Notes: generated from the sequence alone by a model not told the origin. A DNA stretch of 64,000 bases from Annona cherimola (GCA_030490835.1 CM059972.1:41767452-41831451), one strand, 5' to 3'; counted from the first letter of the stretch, positions 48,508 to 60,593 are shown. Numbers and translations are program-made.

Positions 48508-48894
48508 ATGGTGAGCTTTAGGAGCTTGTCAGAGATTTCAGAGATGACGGGTAGTCTGAGAGAGATAGAGAGAGAGAATGAGAGAGAAAGAGAGAGAGAT
48601 TGTGCGAGGGAGAGAGAGAGAAAAGAGAGAACGAAGAGATGAGAGATTGAGAGAGGAAGACAGCGAGAGAGCGAGTGAGCGGGAGAGCGAGAGAGAGAAA
48701 GAGCTAGGCCCGGGAAGGAGAATGAGGAGAAGGAGGGAAGGAAGAGAAAATAGGGAGAAAGACGGACGGTCGCGCGCGCGGAGTCGACTTCACATTCCCA
48801 AGTCGACTTCACTGGAGTCGACTTGGCTCCCACGGAGTCGACTTGACTGATTGATTTTGACCCTTACAGACTTGATTTTCCTGTATGACTGTCC
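48508..48894 (-). other. Leader between pol and ORF3, minus-strand copia element
   Basis: The plus strand is GA-rich from 48555 to 48760, so the minus strand has a long pyrimidine-rich tract just upstream of ORF3. Before it lie four AGTCGACTT palindromes at 48780-48843. The sister element has the same layout at 60130-60593. Confidence 0.7.
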
Positions 48895-50175
48895 CTATTT
48901 TAATTCAATCATCCCCATTTCATTTCTAATTTTATAAAATGATTCCTTTGCTAAGGGCTTGGTAAATATATCAGCAATTTGATCCTCAGTTTTCACATAT
49001 TCCAAACAAACATCATGATTTTCAACATGTTCTCGAATAAAATGATGTCTTACATCTATATGCTTGGTTCTAGAATGCAATACAGGATTTTTTGTCAAAC
49101 ATATGACACTTGTGCTATCACATCTGATAGGAATATTATAATAATCAATGCCATAATCTTTTAATTGTTGTTTCATCCAAAGTAGTTGGGCACAACAGCT
49201 TCCGGCGGCTATATATTCGGCTTCTGCCGTAGATAGAGCAACACTAGTTTGTTTCCTTGAATACCATGAAACCAACATATTTCCAAGAAATTGACAAATT
49301 CCACTAGTACTCTTTCTATTTACTTTGTAGCCGGAAAAATCTACATCCGAGTAGCCGATTAAGTCAAATGTTGACCCCTTTGGATACCATAGTCCAATAT
49401 TAGTGGTATTTATCAAATATTTAAAAATTCTTTTTACAGCCAATAAATGTGATTCTTTAGGGCATGCTTGGAATCTAGAACACATACAAACACTGAAAAG
49501 AATGTCTGGTCTAGAAGCAGTTAAATACAACAATGATCCTATCATGCTTCTATAAAGCTTTTGATTGATACATTTACCGTTTTTGTCAGTGTCGATCTTG
49601 ATTGTTGAACTCATTGGAGTATTTGTTCATTTAGTAGTTTGCATTCCAAATTTCTTTAGCATTTCTTTAACGTACTTGGACTGATTTATGAATATTCCTT
49701 CGCTTTGTTGCTTGATTTGCAGTCCAAGGAAGAAATTTAGTTCTCCTATCATGCTCATTTCAAATTCGTTTTGCATGATCTTAGAAAATTCTTGGCACAG
49801 AGTTTCATCAGTAGGACCAAATATTATATCATCTACATAGATTTGCACAATTAAAATATTTTTACTTTTATACTTGATGAATAAAGTAGTATCAACTTTC
49901 CCTCTTTGAAATTCATGATCAATCAAGAATCTATTTAACCTTTCATACCAAGCTCTTGGGGCTTGTTTTAGTCCATATAATGCTTTGGTCAGCTTATTAA
50001 CATATTTTGATTGATCCTTTTCTTCAAATCCAGGGGGTTGTTCAACATATACTTCTTCATTCAAGTATTCATTCAAAAATGCGCTTTTCACATCCATTTG
50101 AAACAATTTGAAATTCATATGAGAAGCAAACGCTAGTAAGATGCGTATGGCTTCTAATCTAGCCACAGGTGCATA
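48895..50175 (-). pseudogene. Copia reverse transcriptase and RNase H, minus-strand element
   Basis: 50166-49627 encodes reverse transcriptase with [26 protein letters not shown] and the catalytic YVDD in VQIYVDDIIFG. After an in-frame TGA near 49629, 49614-48895 encodes the connection and RNase H with GYSDVDFSGYKV, SRKQTSVALSTAEAEYIA and TKHIDVRHHFIREH, ending at the pol terminus. It is the downstream part of the pol gene split by the solo LTR at 50176-52711. It has fewer stops than the plus-strand copy in the same region. Confidence 0.85.
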
Positions 50176-52711
50176 TGTGGCGCCCCGAACCGAGGTGCCT
50201 AGAAGCCTTACTCCGGGATCGTTTTGATTGGTAAACGTGACTCAGGATTGTTGCCCTGATCACACGGCAGGATTTTTTTTTCTTTCATCAATATATGGAA
50301 AATTCCCATCATTCATCAAATTTGAAATATATTTCACATAACACAGTTATGATAAAAACTATTCCATAAACATTTTCATTGGAATAAAAATATTCCCTTT
50401 TTATCTCAAAATTATCATCGTTGACTTTACATAAAGTTTACATAAACATCATTTATATCAAAAACTACATAACACTTGGCATGCTGCCTTCATCATCATT
50501 TCCTGTCTGTTGTTGAAAAAGCATGGGTGAGTAATGATACTCAGTAAGCAAGCTATACATAAATTTTCAATCATTTTCATGCATTTCATAAAATGCAAAT
50601 GCAATGCATACATAGCATTCATGACATTCCTTTGGATGCGACGCTAGCTAGCCGCCCATCCCATACATGCTCCCATTTCAGGGAGGTCGCCGCCGGCCTG
50701 GGCCTATTAAGCGACTTGGCAATAGCGAGGGGGACATCCGGTCCGCTTACTACCTCGACTAAGGCCTATTCCTCGTGCACATGCTCATTCTCATACACAT
50801 GCCGGCATGATATTTGCAAATCATAAACAATTTCATAAAAAGCATTTAATAAACAATTTCACAAAATAAACTTCAGTTCATGTAAAGCAGTTATAGGTAT
50901 GGCCAACCTTAAATAAATTTCATAAAGCAACTTGCAAACAATTTCAAGCATTTTGGAAATAATTTGCAAAACATATAACTTGCTTACCTTCTTAGGAGGT
51001 ATCTCCGACCTTCTCTTTTCCTTTTCCTATTCAAGGACAAAGGATATTTCATTTCCTCTATTTAAGCTGCTTCCCATGTATGCTTTATAATATTTAGGCA
51101 TTATTTCTTTACATAGATATTTTTGTCCATAAATTCTTCAAAAATTCCATACTTATATTCAAATATTAATTTCCAAATTTTCTTCAAAATCACGCTGTTT
51201 ACTGTAGCATATTACTGTAGCAAATCACTGTTCATCCGTGGTTACTGTTCACAGCGACGTGGTTACTGTTCATGGGTTTCAAAAATTGATATTTTTTCCA
51301 AAAATAAAAAATACCATGACATACCTTATGCCTAGTATATCATTGGACATTTCTTATATTTTGAATTTATCATCATTTACTTGCCTAAAAAAATCATTTT
51401 CTCCATATACTAAAAATCATCATAAATTCACTTAAGCATAATCCTTAATTCCAAAAATTATGAAATTAATATATCATTATTCTAAAATCATATTTATCAT
51501 AATCATTCATCCCAAATCATCATTTATTATTTTCACATATCATATGCTATCTTGCCGAATACCCTATATTCGCTCCAAATTTTTGATGTTTTGGCATAAT
51601 TCCATTTAAACATTATATCTATACTTATTTTCTCATGTTTGGGCATTATCTAAGCATGGTTTTACTTCATCTAACATTCAAAACAAGTTTGAGGGGAATC
51701 CACTTACCTCAAGCGAAGTTATGCCTCTTCAACTCACCTTTTCTCACTGCAACCTTCGATTCTCCTCTTTCCTTAAGGCTAAAACGTGTGAGGATGGAAA
51801 ATGAAGTTGCTCAAGTGATTTTTGAGCTGGGATGGTTGTGAATTTCGTCCATGGCCTGCTCCTCTATTTATAGGGGTCCATTTTTCATGAATTTGCAATT
51901 TACCCCCTCTAGCTTAGGGTGTAAAATTGCAAAGGTGTTTTTTTCTAATTTCCTAAAGGTGCTTAGAGCCTTGTGCAGCCTCCCTATCCTTCTCCAGCTG
52001 CCCTATTTTGCAGGCCTATTTTTCCTATTTTTTTTATTTTTTATTTAATTAATTTTAAGCTAATTAAATCTAAACCCTTGATTTGTGATTTGGATGAATT
52101 TTGACCATTGATTTGGTCATGGTACCCCCCCTGCACGACCTGACATGTTGCTGCATTGCATTTAATTTTTTTAATTTTTATTTATTAATTTTAATTAAAG
52201 TCAAATACATAATTAATGAAAAAGAAGTTACTTTTTCACTTTGCATTTGACGTTTCATCTTGACCTTTGATTTGTGATTTTCATCACATCTTAGCCCATT
52301 CATCATGTCCATCATGAATTTTTAACCATCCATAAAAAATTTCATCGAATTCCGACGCCCGAATTGCAATTTATGAATTTTTTTCTATTTTTCCACAAAA
52401 ATCCAAACTTGGATTAAAATATCCAAAAGAATTGCTATTTTGTCTTGTAGTGATTAAATCTCAATTTTGTCTTTTTGTGATTAAGTTAATCCAAGTGATT
52501 AACTCTTAATCACGGGTCTTAGTCCTTGGTTACTATTCACGTGCACTAGTCACGGGGTTAAATTCCTAATCGCATTATTTCAATCTCCAATACACATATC
52601 CATCAATATAATTCATGAATTTTCATTTATTCATGAAATAATTACAAAATTACAAATGTCGAAATGACGCGTATACAGTCGAAACAACTCGTATACGGTC
52701 AGGGTTCCACA
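50176..52711 (+). mobile_element. Solo Ty3-type LTR inserted in copia pol, TSD gcata
   Basis: This 2536-bp sequence begins TGTGGCGCCCCGAACCGAGG and ends GGTCAGGGTTCCACA, flanked by gcata at 50171-50175 and 52712-52716. Removing it and one gcata restores the uninterrupted pol sequence, as seen at 58826-58850 of the sister copy. It has no internal domain, so it is solo. A TATTTATAGGGG TATA-like box lies near 51870. It shares landmarks with the LTRs at 10860, 15136 and 44222. Short ORFs inside are not credible genes. Confidence 0.92.
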
Positions 52712-52716
52712 GCATA

Positions 52717-53455
52717 TGATTCTTCAAAATTAATCCCTTCTTCCCGGGAATACCCTTTGGCTACTAGTCTAGCTTTATTTCTAATTACAAGTCCACTTTC
52801 GTCTAATTTGTTCCTAAATACCCATTTGGTACCAATAATGGTATAATCATTTGGTCTAGGAACTAAATGCCATACATTGTTTCTTTCAAATTGATTTAGC
52901 TCTTCTTGCATTGTAATAACCCAGTTTTCATCATTAAGAGCTTGTTCAATGGTGGTTGGTTCAATTTTTGATACAAATGCATATTGTCCAGAAATATTTT
53001 ATTTTGATCTCCTAGTTTTTACTCCTTCATAAATATTTCCAATGACTTGCTCAATTGGATGGGCATTTTTGAATTTTAAATCAATTGGAGGTTTGTAGGA
53101 ATCATTACCTTCACTTACCTCTTCCTCCAAGGAGTTTTCTGGCTTGAGCTCGGTTTCCTTTTGTTTTTCTTGTTGTTTTGCTTTTGTATCATCTGCGTCA
53201 CTTAGTTCATCCTCCTTTCTCGGAATTTGGTTAAATTCATAAAAAACAACATGTATTGATTCTTCTATTGTTTGATTTCTTTTGTTGAAAATTCTATATG
53301 CTTTGCTATTTGATGAGTAACCCAAGAAAATAGCTTCATCACTTTTGACATCTAATTTTCCCAGATTTGTTTTTTCATTATTTAACACATAATAGGTACA
53401 TCCAAAAGTATGAAAATATGATATGTTTGGTTTCCTGTCTTTTCAAAGTTCATAT
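52717..53455 (-). pseudogene. Copia pol segment (integrase C-terminus to RT start), minus-strand element
   Basis: 53388-52999 encodes the integrase C-terminal region (LDVKSDEAIFLGYSSNSKAYRI, then a Glu/Lys-rich linker). 52911-52717 encodes the start of reverse transcriptase (MQEELNQFERNNVWHLVPRP, TKWVFRNKL). An in-frame TAA separates them near 53000. The segment is bounded by the solo LTR (52711) and by the plus-strand copia insertion (53456); 53451-53455 is the catat duplicated by the latter. Confidence 0.8.
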
Positions 53456-53586
53456 TGTTGGAAATAATAGTTAAAACAAAACAAAATTGACCAAAGCATA
53501 AGTTTTGATGATTAAAAAATTCAAATTTGAGTATAAATTGATTACTAATGAGTGTGATGAATGTCTTGAGGAATGAAAATCAGCCA

Positions 53587-54355
53587 AGTCGATTCCCAAG
53601 TCGACTCGAACTTCAACTTAGGGTGAAGTCGATCTCGAAGTCGACTCCACATTCGACTTCAACATGTACCTGATGGACAGATTTGAATTTGGAAGGTGAG
53701 CAGCTGAAGTCGCAGTCGAAGTCGACTCCACTTGCGACTTGGAAGCCAAGTGGAAGACGAAGTCGACTCCAGTATCGACTTGAAGATACACATTTCCTTC
53801 CAGCGTTGATTTTGAGACAGAACATTCCGAAGTCGCAGTGGAAGTCGACTCGAGCATGCGACTTGGGTGAAGTCGCAGACGAAGTCGACCTCAAGATCGA
53901 CTTGAGTTTCTCAAGTCCAAGTTAAAAGTTCAAGCCCATTTCAAGATGAAGACAACTCAAGATATGAAGACTAATATAATTTTAAAGCGAGCAAGGTACA
54001 TGAATTCATTCCAAATCAAAGAAGATTTGACCATACAAGTTTTCAAGTTCTCCAAGAATCACAAGGTTTGCAAGATTTGAAGCCAATCCAGAATGAAAAT
54101 AATGTTTCTATTATTGAAGGAAAGTAGCTAAGCAAACAAGAGGTGAATCAACAAGGATCAAACTGTTTTGGCACAAAAACTGGTCAAGTCGCATCCCAAG
54201 TCCACTCCAAGATCGACTTGAGGCCAAGTCTGAAACCAAGTTGACCCAGAACTCAGACTTGGAAACTGAAGAGCTGCCGAAGTTGCACACGAAGTCGACT
54301 CCAGCATGCGACTTGGGCGAAGTCGCAGACGAAGTCGACTCCACCTGCGACTTGG
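53587..54355. repeat. AGTCGACT palindrome clusters in the copia LTR U3
   Basis: About eight GTCGAC palindromes, mostly as GAAGTCGACTCCA, with many AAGTCGCA/TGCGACTT half-sites, occupy 53587-53911 and 54185-54355. Each complex unit reads roughly AAGTCG..., GAAGTCGACTCCA, ...TGCGACTT, so half-sites face each other. They end about 80 bp upstream of the TATA box. Known Sirevirus LTRs carry a different palindrome in a comparable position. Confidence 0.85.
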
Positions 54356-54437
54356 GAAAGTAATGTTTGAATTTTTGAACGTTGGAACATTTATTGCGCG
54401 CCAACCACTTGTATAACGTTCAAAATCTTCCCTCCTC

Positions 54438-54445
54438 TATATATA
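54438..54445 (+). promoter_or_regulatory. TATA box of the copia LTR promoter
   Basis: TATATATA sits in the context CCTCCTCTATATATAGACAC. The same box is at 62640-62647 in the 3' LTR and, inverted, near 45560 in the minus-strand element. Conservation across copies and its place downstream of the palindromes support a promoter role. Confidence 0.7.
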
Positions 54446-55150
54446 GACACTCAAGCAAACGTGGATAGACACAAGATAGAGTCTAAAAAGAGGAAAGAAG
54501 TACAAGCAAGAGTTCTTATTTGCTTTTCTCTAAATTCGAGTGATCTATACACTTTCAAAGGAAGAACAAGCTTCAAAGTTGCGATTTGCTTCAACGAAAC
54601 ACAATCGGTTGCTCGTACAGATTCTTCCTCAAGCTGAAACTTGCTACAGAACTCAGTAAAGTGTAGATCTTCTTTATTTTTACATTATTGATTGTTTTAG
54701 TGCTTGGTTTAAGTTTGGTGATTGAAACCAAGACGTTGCAAGTAGAGTTGTGATTGGAGTGTAACTCATCACCTACTTGTGTTGATTGTATATGCCCCCT
54801 AGAGCTTGAATCTAGAAGAGAGCAGAGGCTCTGGTTGTACATGCCTCATAGAGCTAGAATCTAGAAGAGAGTGGAGACTCTAGTTGTATTCGTGGAATAC
54901 ATAGTGGAACCCAAGTCACAAGAGGTGCGAGCTTGGAAGAGTGGAGTAGGGAGGTTGCCCGAACCACTATAAAATCTTGTGTGGTGATTTATATTTCTGC
55001 TCTCTATATTATATTGTATTCCATTTTGTTTCTTCAAAAAGGGGACTAGATTAATCCAGGGTAAAAGTTTCTGTTTAAGTTTTAAATTTTCATAATACCC
55101 AATTCACCCCTCCTCTCTTGGGTAATTGCCATTAACTCGGGACCAACAAG

Positions 55151-55162
55151 TGGTATCAGAGC
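55151..55162 (+). other. Primer-binding site for initiator Met tRNA
   Basis: TGGTATCAGAGC lies two bases after the 5' LTR and is complementary to the 3' end of plant initiator tRNA-Met. Confidence 0.92.
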
Positions 55163-55181
55163 AGGTCTTTGAGTTAAACCA

Positions 55182-57014
55182 ATGAGATCTATTGACATGA
55201 CATCCCAATCGACTTCCGTTCCCTCATTTGCCGAAGGCCAATCATTTACTAGGCCACAATTGTTTGATGGGAACAATTTTGGATATTAGAAGCTACGTAT
55301 GAAACAACTCATCATGGCTACAGATATGGACTCTTGAATTGCAATCCAAGACGGTGTGACTTTGCCTATTGATGAAAGAGCTTCCTAATGGACCGATGAG
55401 GAAGTGAAAATTGTAAAGAGCAATGCCAAGGCTATGAATTCATTATTTTGTGCTCTTACAGCCTCCGAATATGATAGAGTATCATCTTGTTTAATTGCCA
55501 AAGAAATATGGGATACACTAACTTCTATCTATGAAGGAACCTCTCAAGTCCAAGGGACAAGGAGAAACATTTTGATTGGAGAATTGGAAAACTTTAGAAT
55601 GTTAGAAACAGAAAATATTTCTGAAATGTTTGCTAGATTCTCAAAAATTACTAATGCTTTGAAAGGTCTTGGAAAGGCTATATCTGAATCTGAACAGGTT
55701 ATGAAGATTCTAAGGGCTCTACCGGAATCTTGGACTCCAAAGATTACTGCGATAGAAGAAGCCAAAGACCTTAACACACTGAAGCTAGAAGACCTAATTA
55801 GCTCCTTGATGTCACATGAGCTAATCAAGAAAAGAAACGAAGATCATCACAAAGGCAAAAGAGCCATTGCCTTGAGAGCCGCACAAGACTCGGACGACAC
55901 CTCATCTTCACAAAATGACGATGAAATTGCCTTACTCACAAAACGATTCAGAAAATTTGTAAGGAAAGGCAAAAATTTCAAAAATTTTAAAGAAAGAAAT
56001 TCCAAAGAGAAAAAAAAAGAAACAACAAAATGTTATCGATGCGGCGGTTCGGGACACATGCAAACCCAATGTTCGACGGCCGAAGAAAACAAGGCAAAGG
56101 AGCAAAGAAAAGATCGAGGTGACAACAAAAGATTTCAAAGAAACAAAGGAAGAGGCATGTACGTGAATGAAGAAGAATCTACAACAAATAGCTCCTCAAG
56201 TGAAGAATGCGAAGCAGATTGCGCGAGAATTTGTTGCATAGCAAATACCGACATATGCTTTGCAGCCACGGAAACCTTGGAGGATCAAGCTACTTCAACG
56301 GACTGCACAAGTAGTCAAGAGGTAACCTCCAAACAGAAATCTTTCTCAAATTTTTCTACAAATGAATGTCTTAAATGTGCTGAATTAGAAGAACTTCAAC
56401 AAGCTTATGATTCACTATATGAAGAAATAAAGAAATTAGGAAACAAGTTTACAATAAAGAAAAGACAATGTGATGCAGTAATAATTGTAAATGGTAAACT
56501 CGCTGAAAAATTAGATAAATTAAAAAATGAAAAGAATACATTAGAAAATGAGTTAGAGAAACTTAAAAATGAAAATGAATCATTAAATGAATCCCTTGCC
56601 AAGTTCTCTAATCCAGGAGAAAATGTAAAAATGTTCTTAAAATTGACAACCCAAACTTGCAAGAAAGGACTTGGATACAATACATTTGAACAAACAAAGT
56701 CTAATGCTCCAAGAAATAATGTCAAACCCATTTATACTAAACCAAAGATAAATCGAGTAGCTTGGACCAAAAGACCAACTGAGGAACGAATTACCAAGTG
56801 GCTCCCTATTTCTAGACTTCCGGGAGCTTGTAACTTTTGCAACAAGTTAGGACATAAAATCTATCAATGTAAACTAAGAAAACTGCAAAACCTTGGTGCT
56901 AAATTGGTTTGGATGCCGAAAAGCATTGGGTTTATGACTTCAAAGGTAGATCAACTTAAACTCCAAAGGTTAACTAACCCAAACGGACCTATAAAATGGG
57001 TACCAAAAGGATGA
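55182..57014 (+). pseudogene. Copia (Sirevirus-like) Gag with three early in-frame stops
   Basis: The frame opens at ATG 55182. Stops at 55287-55289 (TAG), 55335-55337 (TGA) and 55386-55388 (TAA) interrupt the first 70 codons. From 55404 it is open for 536 codons to 57014. Visible in order: the copia-type Gag (UBN2-like) domain with YEGTSQVQGTRRNILIGELENF; a Lys-rich linker; a CCHC knuckle CYRCGGSGHMQTQC; an Asp/Glu/Ser-rich part; a Leu/Glu/Lys heptad coiled coil (about codons 320-400 of the open part); and a second CCHC-like CNFCNKLGHKIYQC near the end. Large Gags with coiled coils are known in Sireviruses. The first two stops look like Trp codons changed by G-to-A. Confidence 0.85.
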
Positions 57015-60000
57015 GCTCCACTCAAATTAATTTTTGTAGGTATGTCTTAAAGCTAAGGCCAATAACGTATGGTTTATGGATAGCGGTTGCTTAAGACATA
57101 TGACAGGAGAAAAAGGACTATTTCACAAGATCAACCCATGAAATGAAGGAACGATAGCTTTTGGAAATAATGAAAAAGGTAAAATAAAAGGTAAAGAAAA
57201 TATCTATGGTAGTTCAAATGCATGTATTGAAAATGTTCTATTTGTTGAAGGACTCAAACACAACCTAATGAGTATTAGTCAACTATGTGATAAAGGATAT
57301 AAAGTTGTATTTGAATCCTCTATATGTAATGTTATTGATGATGACGAGCACATAATATTTAGTGGCAAAAGACATGGAAATGTATATTTGGTTTGCCTTG
57401 ATGACCTAGAAGGAAAATGTCTAATAGCCATAGAAAATGATCCATGGAAATGACATACAAGGCTTGGACATATAAATATGTCAAATATTAAAACTTTATG
57501 GAAAAACAATTTGGTGCAAGGCTTACCAAAGCTCAAATATGACAAAGATAAAATTTGTAAAGCCTGTCAACTATCTAAACAACCAAAAATGTCATTTTCG
57601 ACCAAACAGGAAATTTCAACAACTAGACCACTTGAATTGCTACATATGGATCTTTATGGGCCATCAAACATTTTAACTCTTGGTGGAAAAAAGTATGTGT
57701 ATGTAATTGTGGATGACTTTTCTAGATTTACTTGGATTATACTCTTAGCTAGCAAAGATGAAGCATTTTTAATGTTTGTCTCGTTTTCAACTTTGGTGCA
57801 AACTGAAAAACAAAGTTCAATCATTTCCATTAGAAGTGACCATGGTGGTGAATTTGAAAATAGTCGATTCATAGAATTTTACAATGAAAAGGGAATTCAC
57901 CATACATTTTCTGCACCAAGAACTCCTCAACAAAATGGAGTTGTTGAAAGGAAAAACTGGACAATTCAAGAAATGGCTAGGACCATGCTAAATGAGAGTA
58001 AATTGTCCAAAAGATTTTGGGGTGAAGCTGTAAGTACAACTTGTCATGTATTAAACCGAGTTACCATTAGAGAAATATTGAAAAAGACCCCATATGAACT
58101 TTGGAAAGGCAGGAAACCAAACATATCATATTTTCATACTTTTGGATGTATTTGTTATGTGTTAAATAATGGAAAAATAAATTTGGAAAAACTAGATGCC
58201 AAAAGTGATGAAGCTATTTTATTGGGTTATTCATCAAATAGCAAAGCATATAGAATTTTCAACAAAAGAAATCAAACAATAGAAGAATCAATACATGTTG
58301 TTTTTGATGAATTTAACCAAACTCCGAGAAAGGAGGATGAACTAAGTGACGCAGATGATACAAAAGCAAAACAACAAAAACAACAAAAGGAAACCGAGCT
58401 CAAGCCAGAAAACTCCATGGAGGAAGAGGTAAGTGAAGGTAATGATTCCTACAAACCTCCAATTGATTTAAAGTTCAAAAATTCCCATCCAATTGAGCAA
58501 GTCATTGGAAATATTTATGAAGGAGTAAAAACTAGGAGATTAAAGAAAAATATTTGTGGACAATATGCATTTGTGTCAAAAATTGAACCAACCACTATTG
58601 AACAAGCTCTTAATGATGAAAACTGGGTTATTGTAATGCAAGAAGAGCTAAATCAATTTGAAAGGAATGATGTATGACATTTAGTTTCTAGACCAAATGG
58701 TTATACCATTATTGGTACCAAATGGATATTTAGGAACAAATTGGACGAAAGTGGACTTGTAATTAGAAACAAAGCTAGATTAGTAGCCAAAGGGTATTCC
58801 CAGGAAGAAGGGATTGATTTTGAAGAATCATATGCACCTGTGGCTAGATTAGAAGCCATACGCATCTTACTAGCATTTGCTTCTCACATGAATTTCAAAT
58901 TGTTTCAAATGGATGTGAAAAGCGCATTTTTGAATGGATACTTGAATGAAGAAGTATATGTTGAACAACCCCTGGATTTGAAGAAAAGGATCAATCTAAA
59001 TATGTTTATAAGCTGACCAAAGCATTATATGGACTAAAACAAGCCCCAAGAGCTTGGTATGAAAGGCTAAATAGATTTTTGATTGATCATGAATTTCAAA
59101 GAGGGAAAGTTGACGCTACTTTATTCATCAAATATAAAAGTAAAAACATCTTAATTGTGCAAATCTATGTAGATGATATAATATTTGGTGCTACTGATGA
59201 AACTCTATACCAAGAATTTTCTAAGATCATGTAGAGCGAATTTGAAATAAGCATGATGGGAGAACTAAATTTCTTCCTTGGACTACAAATCAAGCAACAA
59301 AGCGAAGGAATATTCATAAATCAGTCCAAATACGTCAAAGAAATGCTAAAGAAATTTGGAATGCAAACTACTAAAGGAGCAAATGCTCCAATGAGTTCAA
59401 CAATCAAGATCGACACGGACGAAATGATAAATGTATCGATCAAAAGCTTTATAGAAGTATGATAGGATCATTGTTGTATTTAACTGCTTCTAGACCAGAT
59501 ATACTTTTCAGTGTTTGTAGTGTTCTAGATTCCAAGCATGCCCTAAAGAATCACATTTATTGGCTGTAAAGAGAATTTTTAAATATTTGATAAATACTAC
59601 TAATCTTGGACTATGGTATCCAAAGGGGTCAACATTTGACTTAATCGGTTATTCGGATGCGGATTTTGCCGGCTACAAAGTAGATAGAAAAAGTACTAGT
59701 GGAACCTGTCAATTTCTTGGAAATATGTTGGTTTCATGGTATTCAAGGAAACAAACCAGTGTTGCTCTATCTACTGCAGAAGCCGAATATATAGCCGCCG
59801 GAAGCTGTTGTGCCCAACTACTTTGGATGAAACAACAATTAAAAGACAATTACAATATTCCTATTAGATGTGATAACACAAGTGCTATATATTTGACAAA
59901 GAATCCTGTATTGCATTCAAGAACCAAGCATATAGATGTAAGACATCATTTTATTCGAGAACATGTTAAAAATCATGATATTTGTTTGGAATATGTGAAA

Positions 60001-60096
60001 ACTGAGGAACAAGTTGCTGACATTTTTACCAAGCCATTAACAAAGGAATCATTTTATAAAATTAGAAACGAAATGAGAATGATTGAATTAAATTAA
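57015..60096 (+). pseudogene. Copia Pol: protease, integrase, reverse transcriptase, RNase H, disabled
   Basis: The frame is +1 relative to gag. Protease has MDSGC at about 57076. Integrase has its zinc region (HTRLGH ... CKACQ), LLHMDLYGP, SDHGGEF and PQQNGVVERKN. Reverse transcriptase has [35 protein letters not shown] and YVDD. RNase H has GYSDADFAGYK and ALSTAEAEYIA, and Pol ends at 60096. Damage: TGA at 57139-57141, 57451-57453 and 58675-58677; TAG at 59232-59234; loss of one C in the C-run at 58969-58972; and further frameshifts near 59420 and 59530. At 57451 and 58675 the minus-strand sister keeps TGG (63940-63938, 52872-52870), so these are real G-to-A changes. Confidence 0.9.
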
Positions 60097-60129
60097 GAAA
60101 AATTATACAAGAAAATCAAATCTAAAAAA

Positions 60130-60258
60130 GGTCAAGTCGATGAGTCAAGTCGACTCCGGGAAAGCCAAGTCGACTCCAGTGAAGTCGACTCTGCCTCCGA
60201 GGTGAAGTCGACTCCGAGGGGTCGAAGTCGACTTCGCCTAGGGCAAAGTCGACTCCGC
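60130..60258. repeat. AGTCGACT palindrome tract between pol and ORF3
   Basis: Six GTCGAC palindromes in AAGTCGACTC context lie within 130 bp, the same motif as in the LTR U3, here inside the element just before ORF3. The minus-strand sister has four at 48780-48843. Confidence 0.85.
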
Positions 60259-60593
60259 GCGTGCGACCATCCGCCTTCTCTCCTTTTTCTTTCCTTCTTC
60301 TTCTTCTTCCTCTTATTTTTCCCGCGCCGTTTCTCCCCTTTCCAGCATTTTCTCTCCGGCGTCCGTCTCTCTCTTCCTCCCTGTTCTCCGGCATTTCTCC
60401 GGCAACTGCATCTCTCTCTCATTCTCTCCCTCCCTCTCTCTCACTCTGCCTCTGCTCAAATCAGTCTCTCTGCCCCCCTTCTCTCACTGCCTCTCATTGA
60501 ACAATTACTTTCTATTTCTCATCTCTTTCTCTCTCTATTTACTCTCTCTAAGCCTCTTTATTTGTCCCTTTACCTCTCTAAATTCCAAAACCA
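60259..60593 (+). promoter_or_regulatory. Pyrimidine-rich leader of ORF3
   Basis: About 330 bp are dominated by TCTCTC and CTTC runs, directly before the ORF3 ATG. CCCCTTTCCAG at 60335-60345 would serve as a 3' splice acceptor. Pyrimidine patches are also common near plant transcription starts. The leader could therefore let ORF3 be made from a spliced or separately initiated RNA. This is inference; no clear TATA box is seen. Confidence 0.4.

Larger units (their letters stand above)
53456..55148 (+). mobile_element. 5' LTR of the plus-strand copia element
   Basis: It starts TGTTGGAAATAATAG and ends CTCGGGACCAACA, 1693 bp. U3 contains the AGTCGACT palindrome clusters. A TATA box lies at 54438-54445 and the PBS follows two bases after the end. 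The 3' LTR lacks 835 bp of it. Confidence 0.95.

Noticed and set aside
48504..48850. ORFs of 90-109 codons rich in Arg/Glu or Ser/Leu
   Set aside because: They are low-complexity translations of GA/CT repeats in the leader of the minus-strand ORF3.
50593..51841. Short ORFs inside the 2.5-kb LTR
   Set aside because: They lie within a noncoding solo LTR, with no domain and no support from related LTR copies.
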